Program-made: the position numbers and the translations under genes
The notes under the pieces: generated by a model
Told to the model about the DNA's origin: nothing
What the model saw: the letters and a program-made list of their open reading frames with translations, nothing else
Databases searched by the model: none
From: Marisediminitalea lipolytica
Lineage (GTDB): Bacteria; Pseudomonadota; Gammaproteobacteria; Enterobacterales; Alteromonadaceae
Length of the DNA: 64,000 bases
NCBI RefSeq assembly: GCF_001758465.1
Contig: NZ_MJIC01000016.1
Location: 124,001-188,000 of the forward strand
Direction of reading: 5' to 3'
Shown here: positions 17,929 to 26,730 of the stretch, in pieces
Layout of the letters: every line of letters begins with the position of its first letter
How positions within the stretch are numbered: the stretch's first letter is position 1

Positions 17929-18722
17929 TGTCTGACGTCCTGAAGATTTCGCTTCGCTCGCAACTGAAAGTTTGGAATAGCGTTTGCTTTGCGCTATTCC
18001 TGCGGGAGTTGCGCTCGCAATTTGATGATAAGCTTGGCCTGACCTGGGGATTTGTCGAACCCTTTATCTTTATTTTTGGCATGTCATACGCCCGAACCTT
18101 TATGGGCGGTGATGACGTTCACGGCATCCCCGTCTTTATGTTTATGCTGATTGGCATGGTTGGCGTACAAACATTTTTACAAGCTTTCCCCAAAGTAGCT
18201 AACGCTTTTAGTAAAAATAAACCATTGTATGCTTTCAGGCAGGTACAGCCTATTGCGGGTTTGTTAGTGTCTGGCTTTGTCGAGTACACCATTAAAGTCA
18301 TTGTGGTGCTGTTATCTGTGGTAACTGTTTATTTACTTGAGATTCCGGTCAAGATACATGACCCATTGTTATTGCTGATTTTATTCCATTTGTTGTGGAT
18401 TATGACCTTGAGTATGAGCTGCCTGCTGGGTATAGCAGCGTCTTATGTACAAGAAATTAAGAAAGTCGTCGCGTTATTCACCCGTCCATTATTTTTCATT
18501 TCCTGTATTTTTTTCAGTCTGCAGGACATACCCAAAGAATACTGGCACTGGCTGACCTGGAACCCACTGGTACACTTTATCGAGCTGGCTCGTTATGCTT
18601 GCTACGAATCCTATGGCGATGCCGGTGTGAGCATCAGCTATGTTATTGAATTCACCGTTGCCGTTTTCTTCTTTGCGATAGCGTGTTACCACCTGACCTG
18701 GAAAGGATTGTTATCACGATGA
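17928..18722 (+). CDS. kpsM: KpsM-like ABC-2 polysaccharide transporter permease
   Basis: KpsM with KpsT moves finished polysaccharide chains across the inner membrane. The 264-residue protein has the ABC-2 permease pattern: a soluble N-terminus (LFLRELRSQFDDKLGLTWGF), about six membrane segments, and the late FISCIFFSLQDIPKEYWHWLTWNPLVHFIEL segment region typical of capsule exporters (KpsM, BexB, CtrC). Translation is coupled on both sides: one base overlap with the KpsD-like gene and four with kpsT. Confidence 0.9.
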   Translation: MSDVLKISLRSQLKVWNSVCFALFLRELRSQFDDKLGLTWGFVEPFIFIFGMSYARTFMGGDDVHGIPVFMFMLIGMVGVQTFLQAFPKVANAFSKNKPLYAFRQVQPIAGLLVSGFVEYTIKVIVVLLSVVTVYLLEIPVKIHDPLLLLILFHLLWIMTLSMSCLLGIAASYVQEIKKVVALFTRPLFFISCIFFSLQDIPKEYWHWLTWNPLVHFIELARYACYESYGDAGVSISYVIEFTVAVFFFAIACYHLTWKGLLSR

Positions 18723-19369
18723 CTATCCGCCTGATTAATCTGACCAAGTCATACCCCAGCAAGCTTGGCCCGCAATATATTTTTAAAGATCTGAATTTCG
18801 ATTTTCCAACCGACGATAACGTGGCCATTCTGGGCAAAAATGGCGCCGGTAAATCCACACTATTTCGCATGCTGGCTAAAAGTGAATATCCGGATAAGGG
18901 ACAAATCTACACCAACAAAACCATGTCCTGGCCTGTCGCACTCGCAACCGGCATCCACCCGCAAATGACCGGCAGAGAAAACGCCCGGTTCATAGCCCGA
19001 ATTAATGATGTTAAAGACCTCGCTGCCTATGAAAGCGCAGTACAGGATTTCGCTGAAATTGGCCAGCGGTTTGACTTACCAGTTAAAACATACTCATCGG
19101 GGATGCGTGCGCGACTGGTGTTTGCCTGCTGCATTAATATTAATTTTGATATTTATCTGATTGACGAAGCCACCTCAGTAGGCGATCCGAAGTTTCGACG
19201 CAAGGCCCGGGAAGCGCTGGAAGTCAAAGCTAAAGAAGCAGGACTGATTATGGTGAGCCACGAAATGGATCAAATCCGTGAATTTTGTACCTCGGCAATA
19301 TTGATTGAAGAGGGTCAACTCAATTATTACAGCGACCTTGAAGAAGGTATAGCGGTCTATATGGAATAA
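18719..19369 (+). CDS. kpsT: KpsT-like ABC transporter ATPase
   Basis: KpsT is the ATPase that powers KpsM. I start it at the ATG overlapping the kpsM stop (ATGA), giving 216 residues, which matches KpsT; an upstream extension of 12 codons lies inside kpsM. Walker A GKNGAGKST, the signature YSSGMRARLVFA and Walker B IYLIDEATSVGD are present, the signature being of the capsule/O-antigen exporter type. It lacks the C-terminal carbohydrate-binding domain of Wzt-type ATPases, supporting a capsule (group 2 style) exporter. Confidence 0.92.
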   Translation: MTIRLINLTKSYPSKLGPQYIFKDLNFDFPTDDNVAILGKNGAGKSTLFRMLAKSEYPDKGQIYTNKTMSWPVALATGIHPQMTGRENARFIARINDVKDLAAYESAVQDFAEIGQRFDLPVKTYSSGMRARLVFACCININFDIYLIDEATSVGDPKFRRKAREALEVKAKEAGLIMVSHEMDQIREFCTSAILIEEGQLNYYSDLEEGIAVYME

Positions 19370-19379
19370 AGAGTAAAAC

Positions 19380-20495
19380 ATGAATCAAGCGCTTACTTAT
19401 ACATTAGCTCAAATAAAAAGAAGGCCTGTTCTCCTCGTTGCCATTCCCTGGCTGCTCTATGCTTTTTATCTGGTGGTTCTGGCAAGTCCCAAATACGAAA
19501 GCATCAGTCAACTGGTTGTGAAGTCTTCCGATGGCGCCAACAGTTTTGATCCGTCATCCATGCTCATGAGCAGCGTGACAGGCGTTGCCAGCACCAATGA
19601 CAGTCAGCTCGTAGTTGCTTTTGTCCAGTCAGCAGATATGCTCCACTATCTTGACGATACTATCGCTCTCAGAGAGCATTACACCGCTGCAGGCGCTGAC
19701 TTTATTGGCCGCCTAGCCAAAAACCACAGTGAAGAGGACTTCCTTGAGTATTACCTTACCAACACTGATGTGGTTATTGACTCGAACAGCAGTGTCATAG
19801 AACTATCCGCAAGAGCTTTCGACCCTGCATACGCCCAGCTTATCAGCCAGACTATTGTTAAACGCGCAGAGCAGTTTATTAATGAAATCAGCAATAATCT
19901 GGCCAAGTCACGCCTGGCATTTGCCCAAAGTGAACATGACATAGTTGAAGAAAAGTTACACAAAGCCAAGCTGGCCCTGTTAGATTTTCAAACCAAGTAC
20001 AATGTAATGGACCCCAACGCAGAAGGGGCAGCAATCCAGCAGATAGCTTTCTCACTGGAGGCAACCCTGGCTCAAAAAGAGGCGGAGCTGAACACTCTCA
20101 AAAGTATAATGTCTGATTCCGCGCCGGAAATCATTTCCCTGAAGCGACAGATAAAAGCGCTTGAGGAACAGATTAACAGTCAGAAAACCAGAATAAACGA
20201 TGCGCAGGGGGGAGAAACCAAGCTGTCGATAAACCAGCTAATGGCCCAGTATTCTAATTTACAGGTTCAGGCTGAGTTGGCCATGCAGGCCTACGGCTCA
20301 TCTTTAATGACGCTGGAAAATGCGCGGGTGGATACTTATCAACAGATACAGCATCTGGTCACCATAGAGACGCCGACATTGCCAGACGAAGCTGCTTATC
20401 CGAAGAAGCTGTATAATCTGGTGTTATTTGGCGTAATGTTAATGATGGCCTTTATTGCCGGCCGTATCATCATAGCAACCATAAAAGAGCTGTAA
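19380..20495 (+). CDS. kpsE: KpsE/Wzz-like capsule export inner-membrane protein
   Basis: This is a polysaccharide co-polymerase type protein that links the inner-membrane transporter to the outer-membrane channel. The 371-residue protein has an N-terminal membrane segment (PVLLVAIPWLLYAFYLVVLA), a large periplasmic part with SISQLVVKSSDG and a long coiled coil around residues 175-300 (KSRLAFAQSEHDIVEEKL, LEEQINSQKTRINDAQ), and a C-terminal membrane segment (LYNLVLFGVMLMMAFIAG). It lies 10 bases after kpsT and is the last gene of the export operon. KpsE, CtrB and BexC are the nearest families. Confidence 0.88.
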   Translation: MNQALTYTLAQIKRRPVLLVAIPWLLYAFYLVVLASPKYESISQLVVKSSDGANSFDPSSMLMSSVTGVASTNDSQLVVAFVQSADMLHYLDDTIALREHYTAAGADFIGRLAKNHSEEDFLEYYLTNTDVVIDSNSSVIELSARAFDPAYAQLISQTIVKRAEQFINEISNNLAKSRLAFAQSEHDIVEEKLHKAKLALLDFQTKYNVMDPNAEGAAIQQIAFSLEATLAQKEAELNTLKSIMSDSAPEIISLKRQIKALEEQINSQKTRINDAQGGETKLSINQLMAQYSNLQVQAELAMQAYGSSLMTLENARVDTYQQIQHLVTIETPTLPDEAAYPKKLYNLVLFGVMLMMAFIAGRIIIATIKEL

Positions 20496-20526
20496 GACTT
20501 ACGCTACACCCCCATGCCGTTATCCC

Positions 20527-20568
20527 CCTGACACAGGTTGTGCTTTATCCAAGGCCGCTTGTGTCAGG
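20527..20568. repeat. Inverted repeat after the export operon
   Basis: Arms CCTGACACA (20527-20535) and TGTGTCAGG (20560-20568) pair perfectly around a 24-base loop, 31 bases after the kpsE-like stop. No U-tract follows, so it is not a classical terminator; it may protect the transcript 3' end. Confidence 0.4.
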
Positions 20569-20595
20569 AATCAACCTCTAGTATAAGAGAGATAG

Positions 20596-20635
20596 CTAAT
20601 TAACCAGCCACTCCTGCAGGTAGCCAGTTGATTAG
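20596..20635. repeat. Inverted repeat upstream of the POT transporter
   Basis: Arms CTAATTAAC (20596-20604) and GTTGATTAG (20627-20635) can form nine pairs, one a G-T wobble, with the palindrome CCTGCAGG inside the loop. It lies about 40 bases before the transporter start and could be an operator or leader hairpin; no function is shown. Confidence 0.35.
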
Positions 20636-20677
20636 AACTGATAATAATTTTAAATAAAAACTATATGGAACTCTGTT

Positions 20678-22171
20678 GTGACAACAAATACTTCTAACGA
20701 CACCAGCTTTTTCGGCCATCCGGGTGGTCTGTTAACGCTATTTTTCACTGAAATGTGGGAGCGCATGAGCTATTACGGCATGCGTGCCCTGTTAGTAATC
20801 TTTATGACCATGACCCTTCAGGAAGGTGGTCTGGATTTTAGTAAAGACAACGCTTATGCCATTTATGGCTTATACACCGGTGCCGTTTACTTTATGGGGC
20901 TATCCGGTGGTTGGATTGCGGACCGCCTGTTAGGTGGTCAAAGCGCCGTTTGGTATGGCGGTATCACCATAATGCTGGGCCATATCATCCTCGCGATCCC
21001 CAGTACTAACACCTTTTTTATTGGCCTTATTTTCGTTGTACTTGGTACTGGTCTGCTAAAGCCAAACATCAGCGCCATGGTCGGTCAGCTTTACACCGAG
21101 CAGGATACCCGTCGGGACAGTGGCTACACCATATACTACATGGGTATCAACCTGGGCTCGGTTATCGGTAATCTCGTTTGTGGTTATCTGGCAACCAACT
21201 GGGGCTACCACTATGCATTCGGCGCCGCCGCCATCGGCATGGCTGTTGGCTTAATCCAATACCGCATGACCCAGCACAAACTGGGTACTATCGCGACCGG
21301 TCCTACCGTGAGTATGTCTGCAACCGGCATTCGCAACAGCTGGGTAGGCGTGTTGATTTTCCTGTTAAGTATCGTTGTGGTCACGTTTTTGATGAGCACC
21401 GGCGCAATGGTTATAGACGTTGTTAGTGTTGCGAAATCCGTAGCCTACATCTTTACCGCAATTTTTGTGCTCTACTATGCGTCAATCTTCTTCTTCGGTA
21501 ATCTCGACAGTGCCGAGAAAAAGCGCATGATTTCGCTACTGCTCATCTGCATAGCCTCAGCCTGTTTCTGGGCCGGCTTTGAACAAGCAGGGTCATCACT
21601 GAATATTTTTGCCCATGAGAATACTGAGCGTTTGTTAGGCAGCTTTGAAATTCCTACCGCCTGGTTCCAGTCTTTGAACGCCATTTTTATTATCACGCTT
21701 TCGCCTTTCTTTGCCGCTTTGTGGATTAACCTGGGTAAAAAGATGCTCGATCCGTCTTACGGCATTAAGTGTGCGATTGGCATCCTGATTATGGCTAGTG
21801 GCTTTATCGTTATGTTTTTTGCCGCACAAGCCGCCGCCAGTGGCCTTAAAGTCGCGCCTTACTGGTTAGTTGCAACGTACTTCCTGCATACGGTTGGTGA
21901 ACTGTGCCTGAGCCCGGTTGCCTTAAGTGCAGTAAGCAAACTATCACCTAAACGCTTTGCTGGTCAGATGATGGGGCTGTTCGTACTAACCTACTCTATT
22001 GGTAACGTAATTGCTGGTGTACTGGCTGGTAGCTTTGGTGGTGAAGAATCTGGTGACTTAAGTGGTCTGTTTGCCTTTATTATCCAGTTTACTGTAAGTA
22101 TTGGCGTTATTGTGTTCCTGGTAGCGTTATTTACGCGCAAATGGGAAAAACCAGAACAAGAAAATGCCTGA
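20678..22171 (+). CDS. POT/PTR-family proton-coupled peptide transporter
   Basis: This inner-membrane protein most likely imports di- and tripeptides with protons. The 497-residue protein has the family length, about 12-14 membrane segments, and the POT motif FFTEMWERMSYYGMRALLV (the ExxER element) near residue 24, then GGWIADRLLGG and GTGLLKPNISAMVGQLY. The frame opens with GTG, with only a weak TGGAA ribosome site. It stands alone between the capsule export operon and galE and ends in a strong terminator. Family members such as DtpA/DtpB differ in specificity, so I give no symbol. Confidence 0.92.
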   Translation: MTTNTSNDTSFFGHPGGLLTLFFTEMWERMSYYGMRALLVIFMTMTLQEGGLDFSKDNAYAIYGLYTGAVYFMGLSGGWIADRLLGGQSAVWYGGITIMLGHIILAIPSTNTFFIGLIFVVLGTGLLKPNISAMVGQLYTEQDTRRDSGYTIYYMGINLGSVIGNLVCGYLATNWGYHYAFGAAAIGMAVGLIQYRMTQHKLGTIATGPTVSMSATGIRNSWVGVLIFLLSIVVVTFLMSTGAMVIDVVSVAKSVAYIFTAIFVLYYASIFFFGNLDSAEKKRMISLLLICIASACFWAGFEQAGSSLNIFAHENTERLLGSFEIPTAWFQSLNAIFIITLSPFFAALWINLGKKMLDPSYGIKCAIGILIMASGFIVMFFAAQAAASGLKVAPYWLVATYFLHTVGELCLSPVALSAVSKLSPKRFAGQMMGLFVLTYSIGNVIAGVLAGSFGGEESGDLSGLFAFIIQFTVSIGVIVFLVALFTRKWEKPEQENA

Positions 22172-22207
22172 CATCCGCTAATTCCAGCGGGAATTGTTAC
22201 CCAAAGA

Positions 22208-22241
22208 AACGTCACTAGTGTTAAGCTAGTGGCGTTTTTTT
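22208..22241 (+). terminator. Terminator of the POT transporter gene
   Basis: Arms AACGTCACTAG and CTAGTGGCGTT (one wobble) enclose a TGTTAAG loop and run into seven Ts. It closes the POT transporter unit and precedes the small gene at 22261. Confidence 0.85.
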
Positions 22242-22260
22242 ATGAGTGTTACAGAGAGTA

Positions 22261-22563
22261 ATGAAGCTATATTTTTCGACCCGAAATATTCCACAATTGC
22301 AGGGCCTATCGCTTGCCGAACGTATGCAGCGACTTGAGAGAGCGGCTAAAAAATTAACCGTTCCGGAGAAAACCTTCCTCAACCTGCTCAAATTGCTGGT
22401 GATCATTCCGGCATTTTCATTCCTGCTGCGAATTGCATCGGACTGGACCTCGTTGCTCTGGGCCCTGCTTATCTTCTTACTCTATCCGTTAGTGGTTAAG
22501 CCTGTACAATATTCATTAAGCACTAAATATTTAGCATCGTTGTCGACCAAGGATAAACAATGA
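22261..22563 (+). CDS. Small membrane protein of unknown function upstream of galE
   Basis: I cannot assign a function to this 100-residue protein. I start it at the ATG after a GAGAG ribosome site ([20 protein letters not shown]); the frame extends five codons further to a GTG. The N-terminal half is soluble and basic ([12 protein letters not shown]); the C-terminal half has two hydrophobic segments ([17 protein letters not shown] and [15 protein letters not shown]), so it should be an inner-membrane protein with both ends on the same side. Its stop overlaps the galE start by four bases (ATGA), so it is translated with galE. Confidence 0.75.
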   Translation: MKLYFSTRNIPQLQGLSLAERMQRLERAAKKLTVPEKTFLNLLKLLVIIPAFSFLLRIASDWTSLLWALLIFLLYPLVVKPVQYSLSTKYLASLSTKDKQ

Positions 22564-23573
22564 AAACCATACTTGTCACTGGCGGGGCCGGCTATATCGG
22601 TAGCCATACGGTCCTGCAATTACTGGAAGCCGATTATAAAGTAGTCGTACTGGATAATCTGAGCAACGCGTCAGAAGAGTCGCTCAAACGCGTAAGCACA
22701 CTAACCGGCAAAAGCCTTACATTTGTGCAGGGCGATATTCGCGACAGCCAACAGTTGGATGACGTGTTCAGCGCCCATGAAATTCACGCCGTCATTCATT
22801 TTGCCGGCCTGAAAGCCGTTGGTGAATCTGTACAAAAACCGCTGGAATACTACGAAAACAACGTTTACGGCTCTGTTGCGCTCTGCGACGCTATGCGCAA
22901 ACATAACGTCAAAAATCTCGTATTCAGCTCATCAGCAACCGTTTACGGCGATCCGGTATCCTTACCACTCAGAGAAGATATGGCTACCGGCCAGCCAACC
23001 AATCCCTATGGCATGTCCAAGCTGATGGTTGAAACCATTCTGACCGACCTGTATCAATCTGACAACGATTGGAATATTGTTCTGCTGCGTTACTTCAATC
23101 CGGTTGGCGCACATCCTTCCGGCCGCATTGGTGAAGATCCAAACGGTATTCCAAACAACCTGATGCCATACATTTCTCAGGTAGCCTCAGGAAAACTACA
23201 ACAGCTGGCAGTATTTGGTGATGACTATGATACGCCGGATGGCACCGGGGTAAGGGATTATATCCACGTAGAAGATCTGGCTAATGGCCACCTGAAAGCT
23301 ATCGAACGCCTGAATCTGAATATGGGCCTTGATATTTATAATCTTGGCACCGGTACTGGCTACTCGGTACTGGAAATGATCACGGCTTTTGAAAAGGCCT
23401 GTGGCAAACCGATTAACTATAAGATTGCCCCCCGGCGCTCCGGCGACGTAGCGGCCTGTTATGCTGATCCAACCAAAGCAGCAACTGAGTTAAACTGGTG
23501 TGCCCAGAAAACCCTCGAAGACATGTGTGCGAATGCCTGGCACTGGCAATCGCAAAATCCTCAGGGTTATTAA
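22560..23573 (+). CDS. galE: UDP-glucose 4-epimerase
   Basis: GalE interconverts UDP-glucose and UDP-galactose with bound NAD, providing UDP-galactose for surface glycans. The 337-residue protein has the NAD-binding [10 protein letters not shown] motif at the N-terminus, the catalytic SSSATVYG serine/threonine region and YGMSK (YxxxK), plus [13 protein letters not shown]. With galU at 11228-12121 it brackets the polysaccharide module. No galT or galK is adjacent, which argues for a biosynthetic rather than catabolic role. Confidence 0.96.
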   Translation: MKTILVTGGAGYIGSHTVLQLLEADYKVVVLDNLSNASEESLKRVSTLTGKSLTFVQGDIRDSQQLDDVFSAHEIHAVIHFAGLKAVGESVQKPLEYYENNVYGSVALCDAMRKHNVKNLVFSSSATVYGDPVSLPLREDMATGQPTNPYGMSKLMVETILTDLYQSDNDWNIVLLRYFNPVGAHPSGRIGEDPNGIPNNLMPYISQVASGKLQQLAVFGDDYDTPDGTGVRDYIHVEDLANGHLKAIERLNLNMGLDIYNLGTGTGYSVLEMITAFEKACGKPINYKIAPRRSGDVAACYADPTKAATELNWCAQKTLEDMCANAWHWQSQNPQGY

Positions 23574-23583
23574 TCACAAAAGA

Positions 23584-23604
23584 AAAGGCGCTTAGAGCGC
23601 CTTT
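23584..23604. terminator. Terminator between galE and mlaA
   Basis: Arms AAAGGCGCT and AGCGCCTTT enclose a TAG loop between the convergent galE and mlaA genes. Both sides have short T or A tracts, so it may act in both directions. Confidence 0.75.
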
Positions 23605-23616
23605 CTTGTCTTCTGG

Positions 23617-24468
23617 TTAATTATTATCGGTATCCGACAACGAATCACTTTCCAAATCCACATCGTCAAATAATGATTCAAATTCATCAAACTGCTCAGC
23701 TTCAGCTTCGTCAGGCTGAGTTTCTATGCTCTTGCCATCAGTTACCCGAAACTCAAGGTTTTGAAAATAGATATTTTTAACCTGCTCATAGGGGTCTACG
23801 GCATCTTCGATTTGCCCTTCCTGTCCCAACAACTGCGCTCGCGCTTCCAGTGCACGTACTGTAAAACGAATTACATTCAGATTACCGGTCATAATGGTCA
23901 TAGGGAAATACAGATTATCCACATACTCGCCAACCAGACTGCGGGGATCACTCGGCCCGGCTGCCGGCAACATCACAAACGGACCAGTTCCTACCCCCCA
24001 GCTTCCGAGAGTTTCACCAAACTCTTCCTCCTGACGTTCCAGTCCCATTGCTCCGGCAACATCAAAGATGCCGACTACACCCACTGTTGAGTTGATAATA
24101 AAGCGGGTAAAGCTATCAAAAGAGGGGCCAATCTTACCTTGCAGCAGGTTGTTGAGCATATTAGCGGGCTCAGACAGGTTTTCCACCGCATTTGAAAGCC
24201 CGGTTCTGGCAAAGCCAGGCATCACCGCTACGTAAGTTTTGGCGGCTGGACGCAACAGATATTTGTCCAGTATGTCCCAGTTAAAATCCCACACTACGCG
24301 GTTTACACTTTCCAGCGGGTCACGAGGGTCAGAGTAGTCCTGCACCACGGGCTGGTTTGTCTTCGCCTGAGCCTGCTCGTCAGCTGCGTCTTTACTGGCA
24401 CACCCGCTCAGCAACAATACACTGATAGAAAAGATAAATAACGAAAAGCGACGAAGAGATAATGTCAC
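23617..24468 (-). CDS. mlaA: MlaA (VacJ) outer-membrane lipid asymmetry lipoprotein
   Basis: MlaA extracts mislocalised phospholipids from the outer leaflet of the outer membrane and passes them to MlaC for return to the inner membrane. The 283-residue protein has a lipobox LLLSGC (Cys near residue 23), then DPLESVNRVVWDFNWDILDKYLL and the VNSTVGVVGIFDVA-like stretch typical of the family, and an acidic tail (EAEAEQFDEFESLFDDVD). It is the last gene of the ccm operon: its ATG overlaps the ccmI stop by four bases. That is unusual, because mlaA is normally separate and other mla genes are absent here. Confidence 0.94.
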   Translation of the reverse strand: MTLSLRRFSLFIFSISVLLLSGCASKDAADEQAQAKTNQPVVQDYSDPRDPLESVNRVVWDFNWDILDKYLLRPAAKTYVAVMPGFARTGLSNAVENLSEPANMLNNLLQGKIGPSFDSFTRFIINSTVGVVGIFDVAGAMGLERQEEEFGETLGSWGVGTGPFVMLPAAGPSDPRSLVGEYVDNLYFPMTIMTGNLNVIRFTVRALEARAQLLGQEGQIEDAVDPYEQVKNIYFQNLEFRVTDGKSIETQPDEAEAEQFDEFESLFDDVDLESDSLSDTDNN

Positions 24469-25691
24469 ATCAGTTCCTTGTTGATTACTATGGTTTGGTC
24501 GATAACTTTACCGCTTTGCACGGGTGCCTCAATGGTTCCTTCAAGGTCACCAGGCTGGGCTGGTGCCTCCTGATCGGCCGATATCCGGGCAATAAGACGA
24601 GCGCTGGTCACCTGTGCCAGCGTGTAATTCGGCGCCATGGCATTTTCGCTGGTCAGCGTTACCGTTAATGGCAGCTTATCCAGCGGTAGCCTCAGTACCG
24701 CTGCAGGCATGCGGTTGTCACTGTTAGCATCCTGCGCGAAAACAAACAAAAACGCGTTCTGAGGAATAGTCGCAGCCAGTTCTTCACTGATTTCTACCGT
24801 CAGATTAAATCCTGTCAGCGCTTTAGCCACTGGCGTTTCACCATTCAGGCTGGCCAGGCGTTCATTGAGCTGCATGGCAATCGGGCTGTCAGCTGGCAAT
24901 TTACCCTCCAACTGCCGCAGACTGCCGGCTAACAACGTTTTATCACCAAGACGCCCCGCTACCACCGCCTGCATTAACACCAGGTTATCGTTGTCTTGCT
25001 GCTGTTCAATAAGAGAAGTTAATAATCTCCGGGCATTTTCCAGATGTGACTTATCGTCGCTCATCATCAGTGCTCTGGCATAGGTCATGCGTACATTTTC
25101 ATCGTCTGGTGAAAAATGTATGGCTTTCTCCAGCGCAGCGTAGGCTTCGTCGGTTTGATTGAGTGCCATCCAAATCCGACCAAGAAACATCCAGCCCTGC
25201 CCGTCTTCAGGCTCGTCCTGCAGGCGTTTACGAATAGCCAGCGTTAACTGCTGGAAATCTTCCGGCGTAAAGTTTTGTCCTTCTCCTGCGGCTAACTTAC
25301 TGCTGAGCTGTGGTAACGCATCAAGAGCAGCCTGCGCATCTGTTAAATGACCGATATTACTGGCCTTAACATACGCAACTGTGCCCACAGCTATGGCTAA
25401 CAAAGCGCCACAGGCTAAAATAAACGACGCGTTTGCCTTGCCCTGAGCCTGACTCTGCTGTTCCTCTACCAGCGAAATCTTAATCTCATCGCTGGCCTGA
25501 CGCATGTCCTGCTCACTGAGCAAGCCTTCCTCTACTTCTCTTTGCAGTTCACTGAGGCGTTGTTTTACTACGGCTACGTTGGCCTGAGTGAGATTTTCCT
25601 GCTCAGGTCTTGCCCGTAACCAGGGCAACACTACCATCAGGATTAACAGAGCTATCAATACCACAACAGCGGCAACAAAAATCCATGACAT
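24465..25691 (-). CDS. ccmI: Cytochrome c biogenesis protein CcmI
   Basis: CcmI binds the C-terminus of apocytochrome c and brings it to CcmH/CcmF for heme ligation. The 408-residue protein has two N-terminal membrane segments (WIFVAAVVVLIALLILMVVL and SFILACGALLAIAVGTVAYV) with a Leu/Glu-rich cytoplasmic segment between them (LSELQREVEEGLLSEQD), then periplasmic TPR repeats (GWMFLGRIWMALNQTDEAY; AIHFSPDDENVRMTYARAL). It overlaps ccmH by one base and mlaA by four. The length matches the E. coli CcmH C-terminal part extended as an independent CcmI. Confidence 0.92.
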   Translation of the reverse strand: MSWIFVAAVVVLIALLILMVVLPWLRARPEQENLTQANVAVVKQRLSELQREVEEGLLSEQDMRQASDEIKISLVEEQQSQAQGKANASFILACGALLAIAVGTVAYVKASNIGHLTDAQAALDALPQLSSKLAAGEGQNFTPEDFQQLTLAIRKRLQDEPEDGQGWMFLGRIWMALNQTDEAYAALEKAIHFSPDDENVRMTYARALMMSDDKSHLENARRLLTSLIEQQQDNDNLVLMQAVVAGRLGDKTLLAGSLRQLEGKLPADSPIAMQLNERLASLNGETPVAKALTGFNLTVEISEELAATIPQNAFLFVFAQDANSDNRMPAAVLRLPLDKLPLTVTLTSENAMAPNYTLAQVTSARLIARISADQEAPAQPGDLEGTIEAPVQSGKVIDQTIVINKELM

Positions 25692-26134
25692 TACTTATTA
25701 TCCTGCTTCAACATCGCCTCAGCTTTAGCCAGCTTGGCCGCCATATCTTCAGGCGGAGAAGATTTACGTCTTTTAACCACCAATAAAAAAGCGAGTACTG
25801 CAAACAGCAGTGGCGCCAGCCACAACCATAAGGTCACTGGCGTCACCGGCGGTTTATAGCTGATAAAGTCACCATAGCGTGACTTCATGTAAGTAATCAC
25901 TTCATCACCGCTTTTGCCCTGCCTGACAAGGTTATACACTTTGCGACGCATATCATGGGCAATCATGGCATCAGAATCGGCGATATTCTGGTTCTGACAC
26001 ATCGGGCAACGCAGTTCTTCGGTTAACGATAAAAACAGCTGGCGTTGCTCAGGGCTGTCAAATTCATAACTGTCTTCGGTGGCCCAGGCCGAGGCACTAA
26101 TGGCTAACAGGACCGCAAGAATCAGATTTTTCAT
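25691..26134 (-). CDS. ccmH: Cytochrome c maturation thioredox protein CcmH
   Basis: CcmH is a membrane-anchored thiol protein that reduces the CXXCH motif of apocytochrome c before heme attachment. The 147-residue protein has a signal sequence ending near ASAWA, the active-site LRCPMCQNQNIADSDA with Cys43 and Cys46, and a C-terminal membrane anchor (PVTLWLWLAPLLFAVLAFLLVV). The fused CcmI part seen in E. coli CcmH is a separate gene here. Confidence 0.95.
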   Translation of the reverse strand: MKNLILAVLLAISASAWATEDSYEFDSPEQRQLFLSLTEELRCPMCQNQNIADSDAMIAHDMRRKVYNLVRQGKSGDEVITYMKSRYGDFISYKPPVTPVTLWLWLAPLLFAVLAFLLVVKRRKSSPPEDMAAKLAKAEAMLKQDNK

Positions 26135-26730
26135 TCAGCACCACTCTGTTGGGCCAGCTCTTGTTTTAACTGACGGTAAAGCGGACCCACTTTGTTATTC
26201 CACACACGTTCGTTAATGTCGCCGACATGATGCATTCGGATCACACCGTGGTGATCGATTAAAAAATGCTCTGGCGCGCCGGTTACCCCTAAATCGAGTG
26301 CGGTGTCACGATACACGTCGAAAATATGGAACGCATAAGGATTACCAAAACGACCGGTGATATCCCTGACTTCCTGTTGCACCCGGTTTAAGGTTTTCGT
26401 ACCAAATTCAGGGTCCAAATCCTGGTCAAAATAAAGACCAACAATGTTAATTCCTTCCTGCTGAGTCAGTTCAGTGAGGTAAGGTAATTCTACTGCACAG
26501 GTTACGCACCAAACACCCCAGACATTGAGCAAAGTCACTTTGCCGCTAAATACTTCGGGGGTATAGGTAATCTCTGGCGCCATCAAATCCGGTAATGAAA
26601 AATCAGGCACAGCTTTACCCTTAACCTGAGAATCCAGCTCTCTGGGATCGGAAAATAAGCCACTGAACAAAAACACTACCAATATCACAAAAGCAATCAG
26701 TGGCACGCCAAAAATGAAGAGCTTCTTCAT
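26131..26730 (-). CDS. ccmG: Thioredoxin-like CcmG/DsbE
   Basis: CcmG is a periplasmic, membrane-anchored thioredoxin that keeps apocytochrome c and CcmH reduced, receiving electrons from DsbD. The 199-residue protein has an N-terminal anchor (LFIFGVPLIAFVILVVFLF), the strand VTLLNVWGVWCVTC with the redox cysteines at 75 and 78, and the cis-proline region GVTGAPEHFLID. It overlaps ccmF and ccmH by four bases each. Confidence 0.95.
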   Translation of the reverse strand: MKKLFIFGVPLIAFVILVVFLFSGLFSDPRELDSQVKGKAVPDFSLPDLMAPEITYTPEVFSGKVTLLNVWGVWCVTCAVELPYLTELTQQEGINIVGLYFDQDLDPEFGTKTLNRVQQEVRDITGRFGNPYAFHIFDVYRDTALDLGVTGAPEHFLIDHHGVIRMHHVGDINERVWNNKVGPLYRQLKQELAQQSGAE

